Part shown: piece by piece, positions 33,857 to 42,723 of the stretch
Layout: every line of letters begins with the position of its first letter
Numbering within the stretch: position 1 is the first letter of the stretch
Position numbers and translations under genes: made by a program
The notes under the pieces: model-generated
Seen by the model: the letters and a program-made list of their open reading frames with translations, nothing else
Told to the model about the DNA's origin: nothing
Databases searched by the model: none
Origin: Sphingomonadaceae bacterium
GTDB lineage: Bacteria > Pseudomonadota > Alphaproteobacteria > Sphingomonadales > Sphingomonadaceae
Length of the DNA: 64,000 nucleotides
Assembly (NCBI GenBank): GCA_025359685.1
Contig: JANYEY010000083.1
Location: forward strand, 1-64,000
Reading direction: 5' to 3'

Positions 33857-35535
33857 TGGGGGAAACCGCCGCCGATTCACCCTCTGGTATGCCAGCGGCG
33901 GATTCTTCCAACTACTCGATCACCCGCCGCTTCGTCGATGTCGACGGGCGGCGGGTGCATGTCCGGATCATGGGGAGTGGTCCGCCGGCCGTATTCATCC
34001 ATTCATCGCCGGCCAATTCGTCATTCGTCATTCCTGATATGCAGTCTGTGGCGGATCACTTTACCTGCTTTGCGTTTGACACCCCTGGCTTCGGGTTGTC
34101 CGATCCGCTGCCTGACACCGTGCTTACCGTGCCGCAGATTGCCGACGCCATGGCCGCCACCCTGGCCGCGATCGGCATGGCGCCCTGCCCGGTGTTCGGC
34201 TGTCACACCGGCGCGGCGATCGCGCTCGAACTGGCGGTTCGCCACCCCGATCAGGTGACCGGGCTGATGCTCGATTCGCTTAGCTGTTTTACGGCCGAGG
34301 AGTTCGCACAGCTGGACAGCGGTTATTTCACCAAATTTCCGTTCGATCCACTCGGCGGCCACTTTGCCTCGATCTGGACCCGGTTTCGCGATCAGTCGAC
34401 GTGGTTTCCCTGGTTCGCGCGCAGCCCCGCCGCACTCAACGAAAGCGATCTGACTTCGCCTACCGCAACCAACCGCTGGGTTACGATGTTCTTCGATGCC
34501 CAGGCCACATATGCGCCTGCCTATCGTGCCGCGCTGACCTATCGCGATGGAGCGGCGGCCATAAGCCGGCTGCGCGTGCCGATGGTCCTGACCTCGATTG
34601 AATCTGACATGCTTTACCCGCATCTGGCGCGGGTTGAACCACGAGGGCCGGATCAGGAAATCATCTTGGTTGGCAACTCGGTACCCGCTCGCCGCGCCCT
34701 TAGCGCAGCGACGATGATCCGATTTTCCGGCAGCGGGGCTGCCCCGGTTCCGCCGACTGCCATTGGAAGTTCAGATCGTGTGATCCGCCAATTTGTCGAT
34801 ATCGGCGACAGCCAGCTGTTGGTGCGCAGCATAGGTGCAGATGCTAACCCGCCGCTGCTGCTGATACACGATGTCCCGGGCTCGGGCATGCAGGCAGAAG
34901 GCGAAATGACCCGGCTGGCGAAGTCGCATTTCGTCATTGCATTCGATTTGCCCGGCTGCGGTGAAAGCCCGGCGCTGTGCGACCAGACGTTGGCGTCCTA
35001 TGCTGATTTTCTGTGGTGCGGCGTCACGCTACTTGGGTTTACAAGGCTAACCTTGGCCGGGATCGGCTTTGGCAGTTCGCTGGCAGTGGACATGGCCTTG
35101 GCTGAACCCGGCCGCACGGTATCGCTCCGGCTCGAGGGCCTGCTGTTGCCCGAGCCGGACGAGCGCGCCGAGCTTCGCGCACACTTCGCACCGCTGGTAG
35201 TAATCGAACCCGACGGTTCGCACTGGTTCCGGACTTGGCAAATGATCCGTGACATGAACATCTGGTGGCCGTGGTTCCGCCCGGTACAATCAGCGCTGCG
35301 CCGGATCGAAGCCGATTTCGATGCCGCCGGCCTTCACCACCGCACCCGCGAAACATTGCGTCAACCTGGCGGCCACGCAGCCTTCGTGGCGGCTGCACTA
35401 GGCCAGGACGGGGCGGATGCCCTTAACCGATTGCAGGTCATGCCGCATTTTGTCCGCGATTCTCTGAATCCCGTGGCTACAGCTTATGTTGCCGAAATCC
35501 GGCGCTTGTGTCCCGCCGCAGAGTGGGTCGAGTAG
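33856..35535 (+). CDS. Tandem two-domain alpha/beta-hydrolase-fold protein lacking Ser nucleophiles
   Basis: The 559-residue cytosolic protein is two alpha/beta-hydrolase domains in a row. Domain 1 (~20-260) has FDTPGFGLSDPL and the elbow VFGCHTGAAIA, with His117 at the nucleophile site. Domain 2 (~305-555) has FDLPGCGESPAL and AGIGFGSSLA, with Gly404 at that site. Both domains share WxPWFR-type lid segments (STWFPWFARS, WWPWFRPVQS), pointing to internal duplication. Neither domain can be a normal Ser hydrolase. It is translationally coupled to the TonB receptor (TAATG). Function unknown; a relative of the His-elbow protein at 21012. Confidence 0.78.
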   Translation: MGETAADSPSGMPAADSSNYSITRRFVDVDGRRVHVRIMGSGPPAVFIHSSPANSSFVIPDMQSVADHFTCFAFDTPGFGLSDPLPDTVLTVPQIADAMAATLAAIGMAPCPVFGCHTGAAIALELAVRHPDQVTGLMLDSLSCFTAEEFAQLDSGYFTKFPFDPLGGHFASIWTRFRDQSTWFPWFARSPAALNESDLTSPTATNRWVTMFFDAQATYAPAYRAALTYRDGAAAISRLRVPMVLTSIESDMLYPHLARVEPRGPDQEIILVGNSVPARRALSAATMIRFSGSGAAPVPPTAIGSSDRVIRQFVDIGDSQLLVRSIGADANPPLLLIHDVPGSGMQAEGEMTRLAKSHFVIAFDLPGCGESPALCDQTLASYADFLWCGVTLLGFTRLTLAGIGFGSSLAVDMALAEPGRTVSLRLEGLLLPEPDERAELRAHFAPLVVIEPDGSHWFRTWQMIRDMNIWWPWFRPVQSALRRIEADFDAAGLHHRTRETLRQPGGHAAFVAAALGQDGADALNRLQVMPHFVRDSLNPVATAYVAEIRRLCPAAEWVE

Positions 35536-35546
35536 GGGAACACCGC

Positions 35547-36920
35547 ATGCGCGAAGTACCAGTCGCTGCAACGCAATTGCCGCTCAAGGTTTGCATCGGT
35601 TGGGGCTTGGGAACGCTCGGTCCGGTTACTGTGCTGACGGCGACCAATGTCGTGTTGCTACGCTATCTGACCGACTTTGTCGGAATTGCTGCGGGAGTGG
35701 GCGCCTCGTTGATCGCTTTTTCGAAGATATTCGATGCGTTTATCGATCCGGCTCTTGGCGCGCTCAGCGACCGTACCACCAGCCGCTGGGGACGGCGGCG
35801 CCCCTACCTGATCATCGGCAGCGCATTGCTAGCACTCGCGGTTATTGCGATTTTCTCGGTGCCCGATTTCGCGGCGGTAAGGCTGCGGACGATCTATGTC
35901 GGGGCGATCCTGCTGTTCTACGCGGTTGCCTATAGCCTGTTCACCATCCCCTATCTTTCGATGCCCGCTGAAATGACCGGGAGTTATCAGGAACGCTCAC
36001 GCCTGATGAGCTGGCGTGTTTACGCCGTAGGCGTTTCGCAGATTATCGCCTCTGTTTTGGGGCCCAAGCTGCTCGGAGCATTGGGCGGGGGCGAAACCAG
36101 CTATTTCTGGATGGCATTGTCGTTCGTACCGATCATTCTGGTATCGGCCTGGATCGCATTCGCAGCTACCAGCAAGGCGCCCTTCACCGAGCGCGTAGTT
36201 CACGTGCAATATCCGTTTACGGAACAGGTGCGATCGGTGGCGGCCAACCGCCCATTTCTGGTCCTGATCCTAGTCAAATTCCTGACCCTGATGTCACTCG
36301 GCGTGCAGGCGGTATTTGCGTTCTTTTTTGCCCATGTGCTCAAGCTTTCGGACAGCGCACTGGGCACATATTTCCTGTTTTCGTCGTTGGCGTTGATTGC
36401 CTCGCAGCCGCTTTGGCTATGGCTTCTACGCCGCACCGGCGACAAGAAGATGGTTTATATTGTAGCGCTGTTAGTCGGAATTCCGGCATTTGTGAGCTGG
36501 CTGCTGGCCGCCCCCGGTGACCCGGCGATCTACATGTATTTGCGCGCAATCGTGATCGGGATGTCGGGAGGCGGGGCTATCCTGATGGGCCAGTCTATGC
36601 TGCCGGACACGATGGAGTACGATTACCGCCGCACCGGTCTTCGCCGGGAAGGCATTTTCTCGGGAATCTATACCACGGTTGAAAAGCTGGCCGGCGCAAT
36701 CGGGGTCGCGTTTGTTGGCGCGGTGCTGTCTGCCTCGGGCTACATCGCCGGTCGCGGCGGCGACACGGTCCAGCCGGACAGCGCGATCCATGCGATCTAT
36801 CTGGTCATGGGCATCCTGCCGGCGACGATCAGCGGGCTCGGTATTGTCGGCTTGCTGTTTTACCATCTGACCGAGAACCGGCTCAAATCCACTGAACTAC
36901 CGACGTTGGAGGCACTATGA
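35547..36920 (+). CDS. GPH-type (glycoside/pentoside/hexuronide) MFS symporter
   Basis: The 457-residue inner-membrane carrier has about 12 hydrophobic spans and GPH features: FDAFIDPALGALSDRTTSRWGRRRPYLIIGS early on and MLPDTMEYDYRRTGLRREG in the C-terminal half. Such symporters move glycosides or sugar acids with cations. The ATG at 35547 has AGGGGA upstream and is 11 bp past the tandem hydrolase stop. It should take up what the TonB receptor and the exported hydrolase at 36917 deliver to the periplasm, which raises the possibility of a sugar-containing substrate. Confidence 0.87.
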   Translation: MREVPVAATQLPLKVCIGWGLGTLGPVTVLTATNVVLLRYLTDFVGIAAGVGASLIAFSKIFDAFIDPALGALSDRTTSRWGRRRPYLIIGSALLALAVIAIFSVPDFAAVRLRTIYVGAILLFYAVAYSLFTIPYLSMPAEMTGSYQERSRLMSWRVYAVGVSQIIASVLGPKLLGALGGGETSYFWMALSFVPIILVSAWIAFAATSKAPFTERVVHVQYPFTEQVRSVAANRPFLVLILVKFLTLMSLGVQAVFAFFFAHVLKLSDSALGTYFLFSSLALIASQPLWLWLLRRTGDKKMVYIVALLVGIPAFVSWLLAAPGDPAIYMYLRAIVIGMSGGGAILMGQSMLPDTMEYDYRRTGLRREGIFSGIYTTVEKLAGAIGVAFVGAVLSASGYIAGRGGDTVQPDSAIHAIYLVMGILPATISGLGIVGLLFYHLTENRLKSTELPTLEAL

Positions 36921-38719
36921 TGCGAGCGCTCGTCCGCTGGCTGGCGCTGGCACTGGTGCTGTTTGCCGCACCGGCTTTAGCGCAACCGTTCAAAATGGAG
37001 ATCATCCAGTTGCCCTCCGATCCGCCCGGCCGGATTGTCGAGGCACCGGGGGGCGGGCGGGTCACGACGCCTGCTGCCTTGTTTACGCCGGTTGGGGGCG
37101 GGAACATTCACGGCCCCGCAATCGTGATGCTGTCGACTGGTCCTGGGGCGCATCCGCTGGAGGCCGGGCAGGCTTCGCGGTTTGCGGCCGAGCGGCTGGC
37201 CGCCCGCGGCTACACAGTATTGAGCATCTACGGTAAACTGGAGCACGATTTCCCCACCGTCCGGTTCGAAGACACGGTGTGGGCGGCCAAGGCCGGTATC
37301 GACTACCTTGAGATGAGCGGCTATGAGGATTTCGTTTTGGTCGGCCAGGACTACGGCGCGATTGTTGCCGCCCAATATCTGTCCAGCCAGCCCGATACGC
37401 TGATCGACAATGGCGGAGAAAAGCGGGTCAAGGCAGTGATCTTGATCAACCCCGTCATCCAGCTGCGCGCCTTTCCCCGTGCCGGCCTGATGGGCAACGA
37501 CTACGCCGCCCGCGTCGCAGTGGCCCAGGCTTCGGTCGCAAGCGGACGGGGACTGTATCCAAAATCGCTCGAACCGGGCCAGGGAGCTTCACCGCAGACC
37601 GATCCGTGGGTTGGCAACGGAGTGTTCGTGCAGCCGGCCGAAGCATTCATGGAGCTATGGAGCCCGGCCGCACAGGCCCGCAACCTCGCCGTGCTTGCCA
37701 AACTAGATACTCCAGGACTGGTCTTGCTTAGCGGCAAGGCGGCTTGGTCATCCGGCCCACTGGTCACTGCAAAGGCACTTACAACGGTGCGCTACGCCAA
37801 CGACACTGGGAATTTTGCCGGACAAGAAGCGGTTGTTACAAGCAAGATTGCCGATTGGCTGGCAGCGCATGATCTGGGCATCCGTCCGGCCGTCGAAGTG
37901 ACGATGGTCGATGTCACGACAAATAGCGGTCGGATCCTGCAAGGTGTTCGCTATTCCCCGCTCGGCAAGGTGGATCCCAGGCGTCCGGTTATTATCCTGA
38001 TCTCGGGCCGGGTCGGCGATACGATCCAGTCCTCAACGCACTGGATGGGCTGGCGGCTGGCGCAGAAAGGCTATGTCGCGATCGCGCCGGGAATGCGAAT
38101 TTCGGGCGTCGCCGGGTTTCAGTCGTCTCGGTTGACCGAGGTGACCGAGGATATCGGGCATTGGGTGGATAAGGCCCAGGCCGGTGGGCCGCGCCGCGTG
38201 GTTCTGGCGGGTCATTCGAACGGAGGGATCTGGCTGTCGACCTATATCGCAGATACTCACGACAAACGCGTGGTTGGGACGATCTATATCGCCCCGACCC
38301 GTGACAGCCCAAGCTATGCCCGCGATCATTCTCCGCCCGGCCAGTATGATCGCGATGTCGCGACCGCCCGCGCCGCGCAGGCAACTGGTCACGATATGGA
38401 CGTGGCAATCGGCCTGATGAGCGTGCGCGCGTTCCTCGACAACAATGGTCCGGATGCGCGCACCGTCCACACCGCCGCAGTGCGCAAGTTCGACTTGCCA
38501 GGCATCTCGTTCACCGGGGTTCACGACCCGCTTATGTCGCAGGATTTTGTCGATGCATTCGGTGCCGCCTATCGGGGCAAACTCACCTCGGTCCGGTACG
38601 AAAACGGCAGCCACGGCATGCGCGAAAACAAGAACCGGTTGATCGATGATATGGCTGCCTGGTTGCGGCGCACTTTCCCCGGAGCTCGGCACAGGAACCG
38701 GATAGCGGGAACATCGTGA
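36917..38719 (+). CDS. Exported tandem two-domain alpha/beta hydrolase
   Basis: The 600-residue protein has a signal peptide (cleavage near LALA-QP, ~22) and two alpha/beta-hydrolase domains. Domain 1 has the elbow VLVGQDYGAIVAA with Asp145, as in epoxide hydrolases and dehalogenases. Domain 2 has VLAGHSNGGIWLS with Ser434 and a likely His in NGSHGMREN (~576), as in esterases or peptidases. It overlaps the GPH symporter stop (ATGA). A periplasmic protein joining an Asp-type and a Ser-type site could cleave two bonds of one substrate; substrate unknown. The 3' end contains an operator-like box for the next operon. Confidence 0.8.
   Translation: MMRALVRWLALALVLFAAPALAQPFKMEIIQLPSDPPGRIVEAPGGGRVTTPAALFTPVGGGNIHGPAIVMLSTGPGAHPLEAGQASRFAAERLAARGYTVLSIYGKLEHDFPTVRFEDTVWAAKAGIDYLEMSGYEDFVLVGQDYGAIVAAQYLSSQPDTLIDNGGEKRVKAVILINPVIQLRAFPRAGLMGNDYAARVAVAQASVASGRGLYPKSLEPGQGASPQTDPWVGNGVFVQPAEAFMELWSPAAQARNLAVLAKLDTPGLVLLSGKAAWSSGPLVTAKALTTVRYANDTGNFAGQEAVVTSKIADWLAAHDLGIRPAVEVTMVDVTTNSGRILQGVRYSPLGKVDPRRPVIILISGRVGDTIQSSTHWMGWRLAQKGYVAIAPGMRISGVAGFQSSRLTEVTEDIGHWVDKAQAGGPRRVVLAGHSNGGIWLSTYIADTHDKRVVGTIYIAPTRDSPSYARDHSPPGQYDRDVATARAAQATGHDMDVAIGLMSVRAFLDNNGPDARTVHTAAVRKFDLPGISFTGVHDPLMSQDFVDAFGAAYRGKLTSVRYENGSHGMRENKNRLIDDMAAWLRRTFPGARHRNRIAGTS
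38694..38710 (+). promoter_or_regulatory. CCGCATAGCGG-type operator, copy 4
   Basis: GGAACCGGATAGCGGGA is within the last codons of the exported hydrolase gene, 52 bp upstream of the gene at 38763. Fifteen bases (GAACCGGATAGCGGG) are identical to the inverted copy at 49900-49914. It suggests a separate promoter for the methyltransferase/hydantoinase operon. Confidence 0.55.
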
Positions 38720-38762
38720 ATTGGGCGTTGTCTTGCCGCGCGCGGGGTGAGAGCACAAGCTC

Positions 38763-39119
38763 ATGCAAGAGACATCAAAAGCCGCCCGCAAACCACGCCA
38801 GCGCTGGGCCAAAGGCCAGAGTCGGCCGCGCTATCTCCAGCCTGACGATCTGGACAAGATGATGATCATGTTCGTCGCTTTGCTATCCGAAGTTTCGGCA
38901 TTGCGCGACCGGATCGATACGCACGAGGCGGTCGCCGAACTTGGCGCAGACGCCACTACTGCGGCAATCGAAGCTTACGAGCTGACCCCGGAGCGCCATG
39001 CCCGGCGAGAGGCGGGGCGCCAGGCGATGCTGACACGGGTGCTACGCGCGATCACTGAAGAGCGTGATGAAGCGGTGAGTGAGACGGCCGGTGACACCTT
39101 GAGCGAGTTGCTGGCATGA
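38763..39119 (+). CDS. Conserved small protein, unknown function
   Basis: The 118-residue protein is basic at its N-terminus (AARKPRQRWAKGQSRPRY) and otherwise helical and charged, with no signal peptide, membrane span or recognised motif. The ATG is placed 43 bp after the hydrolase stop and its stop overlaps the next start (ATGA). I do not recognise the family. Its place as first gene of the operon leading to the HbpS-like protein, methyltransferase and hydantoinase suggests a subunit or assembly role, but nothing in the sequence shows this. Confidence 0.65.
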   Translation: MQETSKAARKPRQRWAKGQSRPRYLQPDDLDKMMIMFVALLSEVSALRDRIDTHEAVAELGADATTAAIEAYELTPERHARREAGRQAMLTRVLRAITEERDEAVSETAGDTLSELLA

Positions 39120-39535
39120 GCATCACCCTTGCAGATGCCCAAGCCGTTGCCGCAGCCGCTTTTGCCGGGGCCGCGAAGGTCAACCTGAATGTCATGAGCG
39201 TGGTTGTCACCGATCCGGGCGGGCATATCCGACTGGCCATGCGCAGCGATGCGCAGGGCACGTTCGGGATCGATACCGCGCTGGGCAAGGCGCGCACCGC
39301 GCTCGGCTTCAATCGCAGTTCGCTTCTGCTAGCCAAGACATTCGTTGATCCGTGCGGTGTGGCCTCGCTTAACGGCGCAACCAACGGCGCGTTCCTTCCG
39401 CTTGGCGGTGGGGTCGTGGTCCAGAAAGACGGCGTGACCGTCGGCGCCGCCGCCATTTCAGGCGGGATGCCGGATGTCGACGACCAGCTTATTCGTGCTG
39501 CGCTTGAAGCCTGCGGCTTCACCGCGCTCGCCTGA
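39116..39535 (+). CDS. HbpS/GlcG-like (DUF336) protein
   Basis: The 139-residue protein has the DUF336 fold signatures: VVVTDPGGHIRLAMRSDAQG (~29-48), ALGKARTALGF and the C-terminal LPLGGGVVVQKDGVTVGAAAISGG. Members bind heme or cobalamin or serve as small accessory proteins in catabolic operons (PduO C-domain, GlcG). It overlaps the preceding gene by 4 bp and precedes the methyltransferase by 14 bp. A cofactor-related role for the methyltransferase or hydantoinase is possible but unproven. Confidence 0.82.
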   Translation: MSITLADAQAVAAAAFAGAAKVNLNVMSVVVTDPGGHIRLAMRSDAQGTFGIDTALGKARTALGFNRSSLLLAKTFVDPCGVASLNGATNGAFLPLGGGVVVQKDGVTVGAAAISGGMPDVDDQLIRAALEACGFTALA

Positions 39536-39549
39536 TCAGGAGAAGTGTA

Positions 39550-40662
39550 ATGTTCCAGCAAGCTCACGCCATGCTTCCTTCGGCAACTCATGATGAGGCT
39601 GCGCGAGAGGACTTCTGCTCATCCTTGCGCAAGATGTTCACCACTGAACTGTTCCCTGGCACGCGCGCGCTTTATGCCAACAAGCTCCTTCCAGAGTTCG
39701 AACGCAAGCACGGCCGCAAGCCTGAAAGTCAGCGCGAAGCGGCCGAACTTATGCAGTCGAGCTTCTATTACCGGGGATCGAACGTTGTAGGTCGCGCAGC
39801 TCAGGAATTGGTATGGGATACCGTGGGAGAGAGCGTTGAACGCCAGCTTCCCGAACTGGTCGAGCGGGCCAAGCCCAAAGCCGATGCACTTGGCACGGTC
39901 CGTACCAACCCTGACATGGCGATGCCGCGTTATATCGAAGCCGTCGACATCCACGTGATGCCGGGCAACTTCCATACCGAGATCGGTCCCGACGACGTCT
40001 ATGCCGGTGCGCTCTATGATCGCGGCGTGCATGTTTTTGCTTTTGGCGGTCTGGGTGACCGGAACGAACAACTCGGCGCCGCAATTGCAGCCTGGCTCAA
40101 AGAAAATCGTCCCGATTTTCATCCGCGCCGGATTCTCGACGTTGGTTGCGGACCGGGCTTTACCACCGTCGCCTGGAAAGAAGCTTATCCTGACGCCGAG
40201 GTACACGGAATCGACGTTGGCGCTCCCCAGGTACGGTATGGCCATGCTCGCGCCGAAGCGATGGGCACGGCAATCCACTTCAGCCAGCAAGACGGAACCG
40301 ACACCGATTTTCCAGATGGCTATTTCGACCTGGTCACCTCGATGCTGGTAACACACGAAATGCCAGTCCCAATGATCCAGGCGCTGTTCAAGGAATCACA
40401 CCGGTTGCTCGCGCCGGGTGGCATAACTTTGCATGATGGTGGTGCAGATCCACTCGACGATCCATTCGACACGCTCATGACCAGCTGGTTCGGCATCAAC
40501 GCGAACGAGCCCTTCTCGGCACAGTTCCGTGCGCTCGATTTTCATGCGGCGTTGGTGAAAGCCGGGTTCGCCGAAGACAAAATCTTCAAGGGCCAGCGTG
40601 AAGCGGTTTACCTCAAAGGACAACTCCCTCCGATCAGCCTCGCCGGCGCGGTTAAGGATTAA
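39550..40662 (+). CDS. Class I SAM-dependent methyltransferase
   Basis: The 370-residue protein has an N-terminal helical region of ~190 residues and then the SAM-binding fold: RRILDVGCGPGFTTVAWKEAYP (motif I), VHGIDVGAPQVRYGHARAEAMG (motif II), FPDGYFDLVTSMLVTHEMP and a late LLAPGGITLHDGG. AGGAG is found nine bases before the ATG. It is 2 bp upstream of HyuA. In a catabolic operon it could methylate or, with a suitable acceptor, take part in demethylation; the long N-terminal domain is not typical of small-molecule O-methyltransferases. Confidence 0.83.
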   Translation: MFQQAHAMLPSATHDEAAREDFCSSLRKMFTTELFPGTRALYANKLLPEFERKHGRKPESQREAAELMQSSFYYRGSNVVGRAAQELVWDTVGESVERQLPELVERAKPKADALGTVRTNPDMAMPRYIEAVDIHVMPGNFHTEIGPDDVYAGALYDRGVHVFAFGGLGDRNEQLGAAIAAWLKENRPDFHPRRILDVGCGPGFTTVAWKEAYPDAEVHGIDVGAPQVRYGHARAEAMGTAIHFSQQDGTDTDFPDGYFDLVTSMLVTHEMPVPMIQALFKESHRLLAPGGITLHDGGADPLDDPFDTLMTSWFGINANEPFSAQFRALDFHAALVKAGFAEDKIFKGQREAVYLKGQLPPISLAGAVKD

Positions 40663-40664
40663 GC

Positions 40665-42713
40665 ATGGCTTTTCGTTTGGGTGTCGATGTCGGCGGTACG
40701 TTTACCGATCTGTTGCTGTTCGACGATGCGACCGGGGATTCGTGGCGGACCAAGACGCCGTCGACCCCGCACGATAGCTCTGAAGGCATCCTCAACGGGG
40801 TTGAGGAGGTGTGCAAGATCGCCGGGGTAACGCCCAAAGAAATCGAAGTGTTCCTCCACGGCACAACGGTTGCGACCAATGCCGTACTTGAAGGCAAGGG
40901 TGCCCGCGTGGGCCTGGTGACCACCGAGGGTTACCGGCAGATCATGCAGATCGCTCGCAGCTTTGTCCCCGGCGGTTTGGCTGGCTGGATCGTCTGGCCA
41001 AAGCCGGAACCGCTCGCCAAGCTGGAAGACACAGTTGAAATCAAGGGCCGGATGGATGCGTTCGGGAGCGAAGTCCGCCCAACTGACGACGCCGATATCC
41101 GCGCCGCCTTGCACAAGCTCAAGGGTCAGGGGATCGAGGCGCTGACGGTGAGTCTGATCAACGCCTATTTGAACGGTGCGCATGAGTTGCGAGTGGCCGA
41201 ACTGGCCGCGGAGATACTCACCGATGTGCCGATCTCGCTGAGCCATATCGTGCTGCCCGAGATGCAGGAATACGAACGCACGCTGACCACTGTCGCCAAT
41301 GCAGCGGTGCGCCCAGTGGTAGGGCGTTATGTCCGGTCCTTGCGCGACAAGCTCGAGAAGGTCGAAATGAACGGGCGGCTCTCGCTGCTACGTTCGGACG
41401 GCGGCCTCATGTCCTCGCAGAAGAGTGAAGAGCACCCGGTGGCGCTGCTGATGTCCGGCCCCGCTGGTGGGGTCACCGGCGCGCTGTGGGTGGCCAAGAA
41501 TGCTGGCCTGACCAATATTCTGACGCTCGATGTCGGCGGTACCTCGACCGACGTTGCCTTGATCGAACATGGCGAACCGCGCCGGGTGCGGACTACCGAG
41601 GTGGGCCACTTGTCGGTGCGTGCCTCCTCGCTCGACGTCAAGACGGTCGGCGCGGGCGGCGGCTCGATTGCCTATGTACCCGAACTGACCGGCGCGCTGC
41701 GGGTTGGCCCGCAGAGCGCTGGCGCAGTCCCTGGGCCGGTGGCTTACGGTAAGGGCGGGACCGAACCGACCGTGACCGACGCCAACGTCGTGCTCGGCTA
41801 CTTGCCCGAGAACCTGCTCGGCGGAACCTTCAAGCTCGACCGCGAAGGTGCGAAGAAGGCGGTGCAAACCATCGCCGACAAGCTCGGGATCGAACTGATG
41901 GCCGCCGCGCGCGGGATCATCGATATCGTCAACGAGAACATGTTCGGCGCGCTGCGGATGATCTCGGTCCAGCAGGGCTACGATCCGCGCGAGTTTGCAC
42001 TGATGGGGTTCGGCGGTGCCGGGCCGCTCCACGTCAATGCGGTCGCGCGGCTAATGGGCAGCTATCCAGCGGTCTCCCCCGTCAGCCCCGGGGTGCTTTG
42101 CGCGCTTGGCGACGCGACCACGCGGATGCGGACTGAGACCGCGCGTTCGCTGTCCAAGCGCAAGTCTGACACCAGTGCTGACGAAGTGCTTGCCATGCTC
42201 GGCGAAATGGACGCGCAGGTCCGCGCCGAGTTGATCGCCGACGGCATCCCGGCGGGCGAGATCGAAACCAGCTTTGAGATCGATGTGCGCTATTCGGGGC
42301 AGGCCTTCGAAGTCCCGATGACCGTCGATCTGCCGGCGCTCAAATCGGGCGGGCTCGACGTGCTCGCGCACCGCTTCGATGACGAGCACCGGCGGCTGTT
42401 CACTTTCAACATGGAGAGCGAACACGAGTTCGTGAACCTGCGCGCGGTAGCGCTGGGCCGCCCGCTCGATCTCCCCGCGCACGAGCTGGCCAAGGGCGAC
42501 GGCAACCCGGCAGCGGCCAAATTGCGCGATCACGAGCTGTGGATGGACGGCGCAGCGCAGGCCGCCGCAATCTATGACCGCGCGCTGCTCAAGCAGGGCG
42601 ACGTGGTGCGCGGCCCCGCCGTGATCACGGAAATGGATTCGACCACTCTGATCGAGACCCGTCACATCGGCACTGTCGATAAGTTCGGCAACATCATGAT
42701 CACTCCGGCCTGA
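40665..42713 (+). CDS. hyuA: Hydantoinase/oxoprolinase family protein, subunit A
   Basis: The 682-residue subunit has the N-terminal ATPase motif GVDVGGTFTDLLLFD, HGTTVATNAVLEGKG (~68), LMSGPAGGVTGALW and the second phosphate motif TLDVGGTSTDVAL (~287). It is the HyuA/5-oxoprolinase-N/acetone-carboxylase-beta type, which couples ATP hydrolysis to opening cyclic amides or to carboxylation. It works with the B subunit coded 10 bp downstream. Starts 2 bp after the methyltransferase stop. The downstream amidohydrolase favours a hydantoin or N-methylhydantoin-like ring over acetone carboxylation, for which a gamma subunit would be expected. Confidence 0.9.
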   Translation: MAFRLGVDVGGTFTDLLLFDDATGDSWRTKTPSTPHDSSEGILNGVEEVCKIAGVTPKEIEVFLHGTTVATNAVLEGKGARVGLVTTEGYRQIMQIARSFVPGGLAGWIVWPKPEPLAKLEDTVEIKGRMDAFGSEVRPTDDADIRAALHKLKGQGIEALTVSLINAYLNGAHELRVAELAAEILTDVPISLSHIVLPEMQEYERTLTTVANAAVRPVVGRYVRSLRDKLEKVEMNGRLSLLRSDGGLMSSQKSEEHPVALLMSGPAGGVTGALWVAKNAGLTNILTLDVGGTSTDVALIEHGEPRRVRTTEVGHLSVRASSLDVKTVGAGGGSIAYVPELTGALRVGPQSAGAVPGPVAYGKGGTEPTVTDANVVLGYLPENLLGGTFKLDREGAKKAVQTIADKLGIELMAAARGIIDIVNENMFGALRMISVQQGYDPREFALMGFGGAGPLHVNAVARLMGSYPAVSPVSPGVLCALGDATTRMRTETARSLSKRKSDTSADEVLAMLGEMDAQVRAELIADGIPAGEIETSFEIDVRYSGQAFEVPMTVDLPALKSGGLDVLAHRFDDEHRRLFTFNMESEHEFVNLRAVALGRPLDLPAHELAKGDGNPAAAKLRDHELWMDGAAQAAAIYDRALLKQGDVVRGPAVITEMDSTTLIETRHIGTVDKFGNIMITPA

Positions 42714-42723
42714 GGCGAGAACC

